From Molossus alvarezi (lineage: Eukaryota > Chordata > Mammalia > Chiroptera > Molossidae): DNA of 64,000 nucleotides. Positions 1-22,249 of this stretch are shown in pieces; position 1 is the stretch's first letter, and each line of letters opens with the position of its first letter. The notes beneath the pieces were generated by a model. It had not been told where the DNA came from, did no database searches, and saw only the letters and a program-made list of their open reading frames with translations. The translations under genes and the position numbers were made by a program. The stretch covers positions 28,800,986 to 28,864,985 of the forward strand of contig CM073905.1 of NCBI GenBank assembly GCA_037176705.1. The letters are read 5' to 3'.

Positions 1-516
1 TGGTAAGGATAAAATGTTGTTCAGGTCGATGGGAACAGCAACTAAAAAGAACAACTCAGGTTGTTACACGGTGATCAGATGCAATGTCTAGTTACATAAA
101 TAGAAAAATTCACTGAAGTGCAGTTGGGTAGACAGTCTTTGGGGGAGGAGATAAAGGGGATAATGTCTTCCAAACTGAACATTTCCTTGGAAGCTGACAA
201 TACCTGTACTTCCATTAGCATCAGGAACACATTGCCATGTTTTTGCTAGATCTTTCCCAATTCTGTCTTCAAAAAAGTTAGTTACTAAAAAACAAACAAA
301 CAAAGAAAAAACCTGCCCTGGCCGGTTTGGCTCAGCAGTTGGAGCATTGGCCTTCAGACCAGAGTCCCGGGCACTAGTGGGTAGGGGCACATATCAAAAA
401 AAAAAATCCATCCAGTTTTTTTCAGGTTACTGAGGGAAGTGGGAACTTTAGTGTTCATAATAAAATACTATCATGCTTCCATGTGTTCACAGGGTACTCC
501 TTCCCAGAATAGCTAC
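1..516 (-). other. GATC: Probable GATC 3' untranslated region
   Basis: This stretch lies downstream of the GATC stop and carries a short Ves SINE. I see no clear AATAAA on the minus strand here, so the transcript probably ends beyond the window edge. Confidence 0.55.
314..408 (+). mobile_element. Short head-only Ves SINE
   Basis: CCCTGGCCGGTTTGGCTCAG through GGGGCACATATC, then directly an A10 tail; the usual body is absent. Confidence 0.8.
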
Positions 517-11944
<11,428 letters not shown>

Positions 11945-12830
11945 CCTTGACAATCACCTTGAGAATAGACTCCTCAAATCAGGAAATTGAGCACTCTGGA
12001 TTTTGTCAATTAAGGCTGTGAAGATAGCCATCAATTTAATGGAGTTTAAGGGGGAGTTTTTCCCCTCCCTCTAGATGTTTTCCTCTCACTTGTAACAGAT
12101 GATGAATCATCACTTTTTACTTCGGGATGATTTCTCACTTGCTCTGGCATTTTACAGGAACTCGCTGTGCTAAAACTGATTTCTTGGGATTATGGTTGCA
12201 ATACTTCATCTGGAATCAGCTTTAAATATATCTTGTATGTAAATACTGATAAACTTGTCAGGATGATCACGGTCACCTGACCTCTTGAGTTATGTTTCAG
12301 TGGACATTCGGTATACTGTACTGGGGTCATTGGTCATGGAAGCAATTGGTTAGGACCTCTTTTCTCTCAGGGAGCTAGTGCTCTGAAAAGGGATCCCAGC
12401 ACAACTGTTTCAGCCAATGCTTGGGAGCTGCTTTATTTTTACATAGTAACTTAACAGATAAGATTGCTGGTGGACTGAGCCAAGAGGAAGCTTTTAATAG
12501 TTCCCTGCCTTAACAAGGTGTCAGATGTCAGTTTAAGATGTGAGAGCTTCGAGAATGTTAGATTGAACACCATTTCAGAGCTCACAGTGTAGTTCAATCA
12601 TTAAGACCCTTGGGTATGCTATGGGGGAAGATCCTGAATTGCAAAGATTTGCTGTTGCCAGCTTTCAACCTAAGTCAATGAATTAAGTCAACTTGTGTAT
12701 CATGAAAATGCCAAAATACTGTATCTGGTTAAATAGGGGGAGAAAGGAGTTTGCTTTATTTGCCTTGTTTACCCACGCTGCCATGTCTGTAATCATGAAG
12801 ATGGAATAAATTGTAACATTTAGTTTCTAT
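11945..12830 (+). other. TRIAP1: TRIAP1 3' untranslated region
   Basis: This is single-copy-looking AT-rich sequence without SINEs, running from the stop codon to just past AATAAA at 12805-12810. The cleavage point is inferred. Confidence 0.7.
12805..12810 (+). terminator. TRIAP1: TRIAP1 polyadenylation signal AATAAA
   Basis: A canonical hexamer about 860 nt after the stop, followed by T-rich sequence (TTGTAACATTTAGTTTC). Confidence 0.7.
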
Positions 12831-12933
12831 CATTATTTGCCCCTTGGAACTCTGTGCACTTTATAAAACAGTTATTATCCTGTTACCCCACATATCCCAT
12901 ATATACACTGGGGAGGGTATGTTTTATAATTTA

Positions 12934-13160
12934 TTTTTTAATCCTCACTTGATATTTTTCCATATTTTGTTTCGATGGAGGGGGAGAGAAAGAGAGAAAC
13001 ATCGACATGAAAGGGACACATCGAGTGGTTGCCACACGCAAGACCCAACCAGGGCCGGGGACAAACTGCAACCAATGTACGTACCCTTAGTGGGAACCGA
13101 ACCCGGGTCTCTCTGGATCACAGGCCGACACTCTAACTGCTGAGCCATACTGGCCAGGGC
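12934..13160 (-). mobile_element. Ves SINE, long type
   Basis: Perfect 16 bp target-site duplication TATGTTTTATAATTTA at 12918-12933 and 13161-13176. Confidence 0.94.
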
Positions 13161-13176
13161 TATGTTTTATAATTTA

Positions 13177-14500
13177 AAGGTGAGGAAAAAGTGAAGATTT
13201 TTACCTACAGTAGCATGACATAGCAATTAGAAACCTCACTGACTTTTAAAATTTATTTCCACAGTAGGCTACACAAGTATCTTAAAATGTTTACATAATG
13301 GCATGATAAGACAGGATCAGGTGAGCACTTAGAATGTCGTGTGGTTCACATAATTGCTTATCTTGAGTAATTTGGTACAATAGTTTGGAACTTGATTTAA
13401 AGAAGGCCTAAATTCTGTTCTCTTCCACTTTACAAATTACTACTTCATATTTAATGTGACCAGTCCTTAATGTCATTTCGAACCATTCTGCATTTATGTT
13501 CTGACTGTTTAAGGTCCATTCTACAAGGATGGTAAGAGATACTTGGAGGCCAGCTGAGGGAGGCAAGGCCAGATAGCAAGTTGAAGATAAGTACATCTGT
13601 CCTGAGCTCAGACTGGCCACAAACACAGCAGCTCTACAGGGAAGCACAAGCTATGGCTAGATCACGAAATGGCAAAAATAACAGGGACTCTTTTTTCTTA
13701 AATGTAAATGGTTTTCACACCCCATGTTTCTATGTGCCTCACCTTTGCATTGTACCAGTTTACTGTATGTGCTAACACCAAAACCTTATAGCTTCTTGAA
13801 TCTTACCACAAAACTGTCTGGTTGAGCCTTGAGAATAAAATCAGCTCCAAGCTAACCATGTTCTTTATTGTAATTGCCACTGACAGAATAATTTTTTTTT
13901 TTTGTTCCTCATGCTATTTTGACTTCATCCTCCAACTATCTCAGCTACTTCAAAGATACTGCCTTTATTTCTCCAAAGATTTTTGGCCCTAACAACCTTC
14001 AAGGTGCTGAGAGATGACCCCATGGTAAGAATTTGACACCTCCAAAGAAAGTGCCTGTAGGGAGTATTCTGCAGCAAATGCTGATGGAATGGGATAGGAG
14101 AAAGCTGACACAGAGGAAGCACTTCCTCTCAAGAATCACAGAAACCTCTTTTCAATGAAACTGCAGCCACTCTGCTGGCCATTTGATGTCTGTCAAGACC
14201 CAATCTCGATACTTAGCTCCATTCTCTTTACATACCCCAGCACAAGGAACCAAGGATAGGCCTGTTATAAACCCTGTTCTTCACTGCAGAAACAGAAATA
14301 ACATTAATGCTCGTTTCTGAAGGAAAAACACCACTAAAGAATGCAACTCTCAGCTCGTGACCAATGTAAGTTATTTATTTAAGCCATCTCCTGCCATAAG
14401 CAAAGAGACGGAAGATCAGTATGTTCTAGTCATCATTTTATACTAGGAAAGAAGGTCAGCTTAAGGTCCCGTACACTTTTCTGGTCCATGTGCAGAGTAA
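13177..14500. other. Intergenic spacer between convergent TRIAP1 and COX6A1
   Basis: No gene, SINE or ORF with recognisable similarity was found. It contains short A/T tracts (about 13892-13903) and otherwise looks single-copy. Confidence 0.5.
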
Positions 14501-14549
14501 TGGTCCAAACCAGTGCTGTGGTCCCCCATGGGTAGTGGTCCAGATTTTC

Positions 14550-14555
14550 TTTATT
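14550..14555 (-). terminator. COX6A1: COX6A1 polyadenylation signal overlapping the stop codon
   Basis: The minus strand reads GATGAATAAAG, so AATAAA contains the TAA stop. Cleavage would then fall near 14520-14540 and leave a 3' UTR of only about 10-30 nt. Usage is inferred. Confidence 0.75.
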
Positions 14556-14634
14556 CATCTTCATAGCCGGTTGGAAGCGGATTCAGATGAGGATTATGGA
14601 ATAGAGTATGGTTACCATCTCCCCAGGGAAAGGG
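14551..14634 (-). CDS. COX6A1: COX6A1 coding exon 3 (C-terminal tail)
   Basis: A CTCCACAG acceptor precedes CCC TTT CCC TGG GGA GAT. The exon encodes 27 residues ending GYEDE and then TAA at 14553-14551. Confidence 0.96.
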   Translation of the reverse strand, partial: PFPWGDGNHTLFHNPHLNPLPTGYEDE

Positions 14635-16241
14635 CTGTGGAGTGAAGATGTCAATTAGGACATTCCAGATAGTTCAGAAACAGCACTTGCCATGAACTGT
14701 TTAAAACAGGGTGATATATAACACATAAAACAAAATGGAAATTTGCCCTTTAACTACTGGCATATTTCAGCCTTCCCATAATTTAAGGGAGCTCTTAAAA
14801 CTTCCAGGAGAGCTCTTAAAGTAGATAACGGGAAAAGCAAGCTCACATTTGTAATTCATAAGCCTCTCCCTGGTAACTTGTATATCAGTGGTGTGTATGA
14901 AAGTGTAATCCTCAAACCACCTGTATCAGAACCTCAGAGGTGGGTATGGGTGAGAAGATATTCGCAAGCTACCTTTGCAAAGCATTGCTCTTGGGCAGTG
15001 GTTTCCAACTCAGGATGACTTTGCCCCTGCAGGAACACTGGGCAATATCTGGAGGCACCTGGGGCAGGGTAGGGTACTACTGGCATCTAGTGGATAGAGG
15101 TCAAGGTTGCTACTAAACATCCTACAACTGACAGGATAGCAACCCCACAAGAATTATCCAGCTCCAAATGTCAATAGTACTGAGGTCGAGAAACCTTGCT
15201 GTATGGCTTTTAATTCTACTGCACAAGGGTGGGAGTGGGGCTCAAAGACTCACAAATTCTGAATCTAAGAATCTAGCTTAAATTTCTAAGAGGCCAGTCC
15301 TACCTGGACTAAGTGATGCAATAGTTAATAAACAACCAGAAGAGGCTCTTGTTAAGAATACAGTAAACAATGGGAAACAATTATTATAGCATCTACATCA
15401 ACAGCCAAAGGACAAAAGAGTTGGGAAGATATACAGCCTAGAAAAGAACAGAAAGTGTCAGTCTCTTCATTAGGCAGCTAGTACCTGCCAGGTGCCCAGG
15501 TCCTAGAAAGGCGAACCACGTCCCGTCTTTGCCAGTCTAAGAAAGTTTCCCAAACCTCAAGTTTTATATAACCGACAACTGTTTCAGAACAGTACCAGAG
15601 AGCAGAAGGTGGGCTGAATTAGAAAAGGAAAACTGAAGGGCACTTATTGTATGACTTTAAAGAAGAATGTGAGAAGTGACACCCCCTTTCCCCTCCCCGT
15701 CTCGGGTTCCCGTCCGTAAAACCGGAAAAATAAAAACTGGTGATTATTCAATGAGAAACTGTACACGCTTCTGGAGAATTAAGAACTTGGAGGAGAGCAT
15801 CTGGAATGAAGGGAGAACGGACACTCCAAGAGAACGCAGGGGCGTACCTTGGACCTGATGCGGAGATGGGGGTAGGCGATGAACTCGGGCCTCTCGTGCT
15901 CTTCGTGGCGCGACTTCAGAAAGACGTTCAGCATGCTCACTCCCACCCCGGGGAGCGCCACGAAGTAGGTGAGGGCCTTCCACATGCGAGCTGCGGAGGG
16001 GCACGACGACTCAGGCCTGCGGAGAGGACCCCGCCCGGGTCTCATCCCCCTCCCCGCAGGCCTCAAGGCAAGGTCACGGTGCCGCGCAGCCTCGCGGGAG
16101 TCGGGCGGAGGCCCGTCTACCGGCCGCAGCCCCAGTACCTGAGCCCTCCTCGCCGTGGGCACCACTCGACATTAGCCGCGCCAGCTGTGGCTGGAACCGA
16201 CGTAGGAGCCTAGAAGCCGGGGAAGCCGCCGCCGCCGCCAT
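14551..16241 (-). CDS. COX6A1: Cytochrome c oxidase subunit 6A1, mitochondrial (spliced, 3 exons)
   Basis: The coding sequence joins 16241-16139, 15990-15848 and 14634-14551 to give 109 aa, matching the known length. Residues 1-24 are an Ala/Arg-rich presequence. The mature start [15 protein letters not shown] is conserved. A single membrane span lies at about residues 41-59 ([19 protein letters not shown]), followed by HEERPEF-like matrix/intermembrane contacts and the tail [15 protein letters not shown]...PTGYEDE. Known role: a nuclear-encoded regulatory subunit of complex IV in the inner membrane; the leader and tail fit the ubiquitous (liver, 6A1) isoform rather than the muscle one. It is convergent with TRIAP1, and its promoter lies in a CpG island. 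Intron 2 is 1.2 kb and contains a hAT fragment. Confidence 0.97.
14996..15202 (+). mobile_element. MER5A-type hAT-Charlie element, COX6A1 intron 2
   Basis: CAGTGGTTTCCAACTCAGGA at the start, CATCTAGTGG and CAAATGTCAATAGTACTGAG inside, and GAGAAACC at the end match the MER5A consensus as I know it. Confidence 0.85.
15848..15990 (-). CDS. COX6A1: COX6A1 coding exon 2 (membrane span)
   Basis: The acceptor CCTCCGCAG is followed by CT CGC ATG TGG. The exon ends ATC AGG TCC AAG before the donor GTACGC. Confidence 0.96.
16139..16241 (-). CDS. COX6A1: COX6A1 coding exon 1 (targeting presequence)
   Basis: ATG at 16241-16239 is followed by an alanine run and [24 protein letters not shown]. The exon ends in G before the donor GTACTG at 16138. 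Confidence 0.95.
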
Positions 16242-16280
16242 TTTTGACCAGGACTCCGCAGCGCCGGAAACGGAAGCAGA
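16236..16280 (-). promoter_or_regulatory. COX6A1: COX6A1 core promoter: YY1/TISU-like start and ETS motifs
   Basis: The start codon sits in AAAAATGGCGGC, close to the YY1/TISU consensus. About 20-35 bp upstream the plus strand reads GCCGGAAACGGAAGC, with two GGAA cores resembling GABPA (NRF-2) sites, which are typical of cytochrome oxidase subunit promoters. Factor binding is inference. Confidence 0.55.
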
Positions 16281-16584
16281 AGGATGGGCTGCGGAGGCGG
16301 GACCCCCACCTCAAAGGACGTTTCTATTGGGCCGTGCTTTTTAACCGAGGAGCCTGCGCACTCCCTCCTTGGAAGACTGTCCTTGTGAAAAAGCTCGGAG
16401 CCACGGAGCAGAAGGGAGCATGCGTTCTGCACCTCCCGAGTGCGCTCCCCGCTCCCTACAGTCCCCATCCTGGCGAAGCTTAGCGTAAAAGCAAGGTTTA
16501 TGGAGGGCACCCTGGCATCCGTGATCGCTCCCTTCGTTGGAGTCCATGGACAGCACAGACCACCTATTTAAAATGCCATTCCCG

Positions 16585-16823
16585 CCCTGGCCGGTTTGGC
16601 TCAGCGGTTAGAGCGTCGGCCTGCGGTCCAGAGAGACCCGGGTTCGTTCCCGCTAAGGGCATGTACCTGGGTTGCAGTTTGTCCCCGGCCCTGGTTGGGT
16701 CGTGCGGGTGGCAGCCACTCAATGTGTCCCTTTCACGTCGATGTTTCTCTCTCTCTCCCCCCCTCCCACTCTATCTGAACAAAATATGGAAAAATGTCCT
16801 CGGGTGAGTATAAAAAATAATAA

Positions 16824-16866
<43 letters not shown>

Positions 16867-16868
16867 AA
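16585..16868 (+). mobile_element. Ves SINE, long type, with (AAAT)n tail
   Basis: A young-looking copy with near-consensus head. The tail grew into an AAAT microsatellite at about 16815-16867. Confidence 0.93.
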
Positions 16869-16964
16869 TTCCATTCCCCCCCCTCCTCGTTCTCTGACCC
16901 TGCGTTATTTTTTCATGGCATCTGACGGGATCGTCGTCATCATTATTTTGTCTGTTTCCCTTCA

Positions 16965-17080
16965 TAGAATATAAACTCTGATGCTAAGAGTTTGCCCCAC
17001 TTAAGCATTCCCAGGCCTAGAATGGTGCCCGGAACGTAGCAGGTGCTCAACAAAAATTTGCTGAATGAGTGAGTGAATGA
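16965..17080 (+). mobile_element. L2 3' end
   Basis: Ends with GCTCAACAAAAATTTGCTGA and GAGTGAATGA, the usual L2 terminus. Confidence 0.7.
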
Positions 17081-17288
17081 AGAGCAACGGGAAACAGAAA
17101 TTGGCGTTGGCTATATTTTGGCTCGACACCCATTCCCCATCATTTCTTCCTTCCTTTTTCTTTCTTCTACTCATCTAAAAACAGTTTTAAAAATAAAAAT
17201 GTACAAAAAATAGATACATAAGATAAAAGTAAACTTTTTTGTTGGTTTGTTTTTTAAATCATAGGTACCTTTAAGAATATAATGAAAG

Positions 17289-17438
17289 CCCGGCAAGTGT
17301 GGCTCAGTGGTTGAGCATCGACCCATGCACTGGGAGGCTGCCGGTTCAATTCCTGGTCAGGGCACATGCCCAGGTTGCAGGCCAAATCCCCAGTGGGGGC
17401 CATGCAGGAGGTAGCCAATCAATGTTCTCTCTCATTGA

Positions 17439-17489
<51 letters not shown>

Positions 17490-17511
17490 AAAGAAAAAAA
17501 AATTTTTTTTA
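17289..17511 (+). mobile_element. Ves SINE, AATAAA-tailed type, with long (TC)n
   Basis: 16 bp target-site duplication AAGAATATAATGAAAG at 17273-17288 and 17512-17527. (TC)n expanded at about 17441-17486. Confidence 0.94.
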
Positions 17512-17689
17512 AAGAATATAATGAAAGTTATGAACCGTTTCCCTCCAAAGTGCACCTGTTCCTAAGCACACACACTGTTTAGCAGACAATGCTGGGGAAA
17601 GAAGTTACCATAAAGTACATTTGGAGACCCCTCTTAAGTGTCCTTGTGCCCCAGGTCAAGAATCCTTGAGTAGAGAAACAAACAAGGAC

Positions 17690-18060
17690 ACTGGTGTGGG
17701 AAGACTGGATTCACATCTTGTTTCCTTCCCTTACAGTCTGTGTGACCTTGGGCAAATTAGATAAAACGAATACTTTAAAGTTATGCATTTCATGAAGATA
17801 AAAATTTAGGATCATGTTACTAGAGCTTCACAATCTGATCAAGCATTAGATCTTTCTCTGAGTAGCCTGAAGTTTTGCACGTTATGATGTAATCAGGGTC
17901 ATCAAATCTCTATTCGGCTTCAAACACAGCCAGAGGGTGTATGAGGCCCCGCAATGTGGCCATGGAAGGGGTCCAAGCTCAGGCGTCAGGAAATCCTGGG
18001 TTCAGATCTCTCATCTGCCACCTGCCGTTTCCTCTTCTCTAAAATGGAAATGTAATACTC
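17690..18060 (+). mobile_element. Two MIR fragments
   Basis: CTGTGTGACCTTGGGCAAAT at about 17738, and a second head with GAAATCCTGGGTTCAGATC at about 17990. Confidence 0.7.
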
Positions 18061-18331
18061 ATTTTTATCCAACAAATATTTACTGAAACCTAGCTCTACC
18101 TTGGGAAGTTATTCAACCTCTATCTACAATAATAAAGTTTCATTTTAATAAATATTAACTAATATTCCCACTATGATTTTTAGGTGTGTGCAGTAGTACA
18201 CAGAGGTATAAAATCTCTCTCATGCAGCCTACATTCTAGTGGTGGAGACAGGATTAAATGAAAAATGTTCAGTGCCTGAAATATGTTAAAAATTCAACAA
18301 ATGTTCATTTTCTCATAGAGCTTTCTTTTTT

Positions 18332-18580
18332 TTTTTTAATCCTCATCCAAGGACATTTTTGCATTTATCTTCAAATAGAGCGGGGGCAGGGGGGAGAAAC
18401 ATCGATGCAAGAGAGACACATGGATGCGAGAGAGACACATCGACTGGCTGCCACCCACACGACCCCAACAGGAGCCGGGGACAAACCGCAACCGAGGTAT
18501 GTGCCCTTAGCGGGAACTGAACACGGGACTCTCTGGTCTGCGGGCCGACGCTCTAACCACTGAGCAAAACTGGCCAGGGC
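18332..18580 (-). mobile_element. Ves SINE, long type
   Basis: Body with GCATTTATCTTCAAATAGAG (the 'TTATCTTCAGATAGAG' subfamily) and reverse head ending CTGGCCAGGGC. Confidence 0.9.
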
Positions 18581-18867
18581 TCACAGGTCTTTCTTACACC
18601 ATGCAGGGTAGTACTGCTAAGTAAATATTCTGTCTATGGTGTTTGGCACAGAGTAACATGCTCAGGCATAATGCCTATGGTGTTATTGCCAGGTATGCTC
18701 AACATTTGCAAAGCCTTGGGTCACTGAGTTTAGACAACCCAGGAAATTAAAATCATCAATTCAAAGAATAACTAATATTTACTGAGCACTTATTTTGTGC
18801 CCAATTGTCTTCCCCCACTTCAGTAAATGGCCACTCCATTTCTCAAGTTAAACTCTATAAAGTCATC

Positions 18868-18869
18868 TT

Positions 18870-18941
<72 letters not shown>
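18868..18941. repeat. Compound (TC)n(AC)n microsatellite
   Basis: A pyrimidine repeat passes directly into a CA repeat. Confidence 0.95.
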
Positions 18942-18943
<2 letters not shown>

Positions 18944-18949
18944 CAATCC

Positions 18950-19835
18950 ATCTATACAAATCCTAACAGCTCCTCCTTCAGACACATATCCAGAATTTTA
19001 CCACTTCTTACTATCTACTGCTACCAATTTAATCAAAGGTGCTAGCTCTCACTGGGACAATTGCAAAAGCTTCCTAACTGGTCTTCCTGCTACCTAGTCC
19101 CCTACAGTCTATTCTCTACATAGCAGCCAAAGGGATTTTTTAAAACCTATCAGATCATCCTTTTCTGCTCAAAATCTTCCAATGGTTCCCGTTTCCTTCA
19201 AAGTAAATGTCAAAGTCCTTGCAATGGGCTACCAGGCCCTACACACCCTGCCCCCAGTCACCTCTCTGACATCATCCCTTCTACCAGCCCCCTTACCCAT
19301 TTTACTCCAGCTACCTTAGCCTTCTTGCCTTTCCTTGAACAGTCCAGGTGCTCCCCTGCCTCAGGACATTGACACATGCTCATTTCTCTATCTGGAAGAG
19401 TTCTCCCCCAGATAGCCCCATGAATTGCTTCCTTATTTCAACCAGGGGTCTACTCAGAAGTCATCGTATCAGAACGGCCTTCCTATACTATCCCAAAGTG
19501 AAATAACTCCTCCCAACCCTGACAAACCGCAACCCTGATACTTTTTTTTTTTTTTTTTGGTACGTGCCCCTAGCAGGAACCAAACCTGGGACTCTCTGGT
19601 CTGCAGGCCAATGCTCCAACCACTGAGCCAAACCGTCCAGGGTGCCAACCCCGATACCTTATTCTACTTACTGTGCCTTATCTGTCTTCATAGCACTTAC
19701 TAATATCTGACATATTCAACATTTATCGATTTATTGTCTATCTTCCTTCATGTTACAATGTTTTGTTCACTGGTGTTGATCACACACTTGGCACATGATA
19801 GACACTCACTGAAAATACGTTAATCCCAACCATGA
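18950..19835 (+). mobile_element. L2 3' region
   Basis: Typical L2 text: AATGGTTCCCGTTTCCTTCA, TACCAGGCCCTACACACCCTG, TTTTGTTCACTGGTGTTGAT. Interrupted by a short SINE at 19540-19641. Confidence 0.8.
19540..19641 (-). mobile_element. Short head-only Ves SINE
   Basis: T18, then GGTACGTGCCCCTAG to AAACCGTCCAGGG, with no body. Flanks duplicate CAACCCTGATAC/CAACCCCGATAC. Confidence 0.88.
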
Positions 19836-20000
19836 TCTTGTGAGCTAGATACTATTCTCCCCATTTTTCAGATAAGGAAACTGAGACTCTGAGATGTGCA
19901 AGAAGTTGCCTGAGGTCACAAAGTTTTAGGTAAGTGGTGGACCCGAGCAATCTGGGACTCAAGCCAATTCTTTTAACCTCAAAGCCACACAGACTTTGCT
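19800..20000 (-). mobile_element. MIR
   Basis: CCATTTTTCAGATAAGGAAACTGAGACTC and GCCTGAGGTCAC. Confidence 0.85.
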
Positions 20001-20740
20001 TTAGGTAGAACGATACCAACTCCAAGAGGTCACCCTCTCAAGCTCATGCTGATCAAATGCTCTGAATAGGGATTAGCAAGAAAAGAAAAGCTATTTAATT
20101 TCTGACTTCAGTGGATTTGCAAAGAAAAATATTTCAAGTCATGGGATCCTTGATAATGGACTGAACCATCACATGTGTCCTCAGGGTACTGAGCTGGCAG
20201 TTCCCAGCTTGTGCTGCCCCTCCCTCTCTGTGGCTTCAGGGCGTTAGGCCTCTCTGTGCAGGGAGCAGCCCCAAGGCCACGGCCAGCCAGCTCTGGATTT
20301 GACGTCATCCTCTCTGGCAGCTGGTGATATTTACATTCGTTCTGAACCCACTAAGGCTCTCTCTGACGCTCGATTTCCTTGAAACAGGGAGCTGGTGGGT
20401 GGGCACCTCAATACTATGGACAGCTGCTGATGGGGGAGGCATTGGAGCGAGACTGGGGGAGGCTTCCTAGCCAAGGACAGGGCTTGCTTAAGGGAAAGCT
20501 TATCTGGGGCATCCTGTCTGCTACTTCTACTGTGGTTTCTGTCAGCTACGAGCACCTGCAGTTCCTGGACCAGTAAATATTTGTCCACCAAAAGACTAAT
20601 ACTAGGATAAGGCACCGAGGCATTTTTCCATGCAGGCTGCAAGGGAAGCCAGGGTGTTGCGACCACCACCTCAGCCCTCTAAATAACTTGTCTGAGCTGC
20701 TCAGCATTGTTAATTCATTCAATTAGGGTCTCAAATGTGT
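20000..20740. other. Unclassified intergenic DNA
   Basis: Moderately GC-rich with no clear repeat. The open frames here have no recognisable domain. Confidence 0.35.
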
Positions 20741-20859
20741 CACTGGGCTGCCGTGACAAGAGACAGCAGTGACCTTCATGGAACACTCAGCCTAGAGGGA
20801 GAGACTGACAAGTAAACAACTATTACAACCCAGTATGATGGGTTCTGCAATAGGAGGCA

Positions 20860-21000
20860 CTACAGCATGGGCCTTGGCATCGAGTTCAAGTCCAAGGCCT
20901 GCTACTTAGCTATGTAATCATGGGCAAGTCAAGTTACCTCTTAGAGACTTGCCTATGAATTGAAGTTATCACAAGGATTCAACAGGATAATAGATATTGG
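20860..21000 (+). mobile_element. MIR
   Basis: GCTACTTAGCTATGTAATCATGGGCAAGTC. Confidence 0.75.
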
Positions 21001-21106
21001 CTAACATTTACATTTATTAAGCACTTACTATGTACTGGGCCCTGGGCCCTTCTCATGTATTAATTTTTCCCATTACAACACTCCTATGAGATAGATGGTA
21101 TTCTTT

Positions 21107-21362
21107 TCTTTCTTTCTTTCTTTTTTTTTTATCCTCACCCAAGGATATTTTTCCATTTATCTTCAGATAGAGTGGGAGGGAGGGGGAGAGAGAAAGAAAC
21201 ACTGATGTGAGGGAGACACATCAACTGGCTGCCTCCCGCATGACCCCGACCAGGACCAGGGACAAACCGCAACTGAGGTATGTGCCCTTGACTGGAATCG
21301 AACCCATGACTCATTATGGGTCCTCGGGCTGACGCTCTAACCGCTGAGCCAAACCAGCCAGG
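21107..21362 (-). mobile_element. Ves SINE (first insertion in the MIR)
   Basis: T-rich tail, ATCCTCACCCAAGGAT hairpin, reverse head ACCAGCCAGG. Flanked by ATAGATGGTATTCTTTT and ATAGATGTTATTCTTTT. Confidence 0.88.
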
Positions 21363-21379
21363 ATGATAGATGTTATTCT

Positions 21380-21614
21380 TTTTTTTTTTATCCTTACCCG
21401 AGGACATTTCCCATTTTTGTTCAGATAGAGTGGGCGGGAGAGAGAGAGAGAAACATTGACATGAAAGGGACACCTTGAGTGGCTGCCTCCTGCACGACCC
21501 CAACCAGGGCCAGGGACAAACTGCAACGGAGGTACATGCCCTTAGCAGGAACCGAACATGAGTCTCTATGGACCGCGGGCTGATACTCTAACCACTGAAC
21601 CAAACTGTCCAGGG
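21380..21614 (-). mobile_element. Ves SINE (second insertion in the MIR)
   Basis: Reverse head CAAACTGTCCAGGG, followed again by AATAGATGGTATTCTT. Confidence 0.88.
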
Positions 21615-21630
21615 AATAGATGGTATTCTT

Positions 21631-22052
21631 TTTTTTCTTCTTTCTTTAGCTAAGACAGAAGAGACTTATTGTACACGTTACAGTCAGCCACAAAGGAGAA
21701 CAGAACCAGTCCAGAATGTCACAGGTCCAGAGCAAAGGACCAAAAGGGACTGCTTTTGTAAGAGCAGGGTGGATGTCTCAAGAGGCGGTAGTGGGGATCA
21801 GATGGCATGTATGTTCTAGATCCATCAAGAAGTTCTAGACAGCAGGCATGCAGTCCAACAGTTTGTACCAATGTCCCTGGCCTCTGGCTTCCCTTATTTC
21901 TGCTTCTGTGGCTTCCACGGGTGCACAAGCTAGCGATTTACTTGGACCTCTGCCTCATCCTTCTTCTTTTGCGCTTCAGCGCATTCGCTTCTTCCTCCAC
22001 TTGGCTCTCATGGCGCAGAAGTTCCTAAGAAGATGGTGCTAAGGCCAAGAGC
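21631..22052 (-). pseudogene. RPL41: RPL41 processed pseudogene
   Basis: The minus strand carries a full-length, intronless copy of ribosomal protein L41 mRNA: 5' UTR, ATG at 22011-22009, the basic reading MRAKWRKKRMR, TAA at 21940-21938, a 3' UTR and a 3' A/T tail at 21631. The ORF interval is 74 nt where 78 is expected. Four bases are missing after the codons for MR, which breaks the frame, so no L41 can be made. It is flanked by the perfect 14 bp target-site duplication TAGATGGTATTCTT (21617-21630 and 22053-22066), which shows L1-type retroposition. Confidence 0.93.
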
Positions 22053-22249
22053 TAGATGGTATTCTTATTCCTATTTTACAGATGAGAAAACTGAGGCACA
22101 AGGAAAAGTTATTTCATTTGTCTAAGTTTCACAGCCCTTTAAGTGATCAATCCAAGATTCAAATCCAGGAAATTGGCCTCAAAGCTTGCACATTTAACCA
22201 CTATGCAACACTGCTTCATTAACTAACGGGGCCCTAGCACAGCGCCTGG

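Larger units (their letters stand above)
15840..16420. other. CpG island over COX6A1 5' region
   Basis: CG density is high through exons 1-2 and about 180 bp upstream of the start codon. Confidence 0.75.
21000..22245 (-). mobile_element. MIR interrupted by three retro-insertions
   Basis: The left part (AAGCACTTACTATGTACTGG to TAGATGGTATTCTT) continues at about 22053 (ATTCCTATTTTACAGATGAG, ACTGAGGCAC) after two Ves SINEs and the RPL41 copy. Confidence 0.88.
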
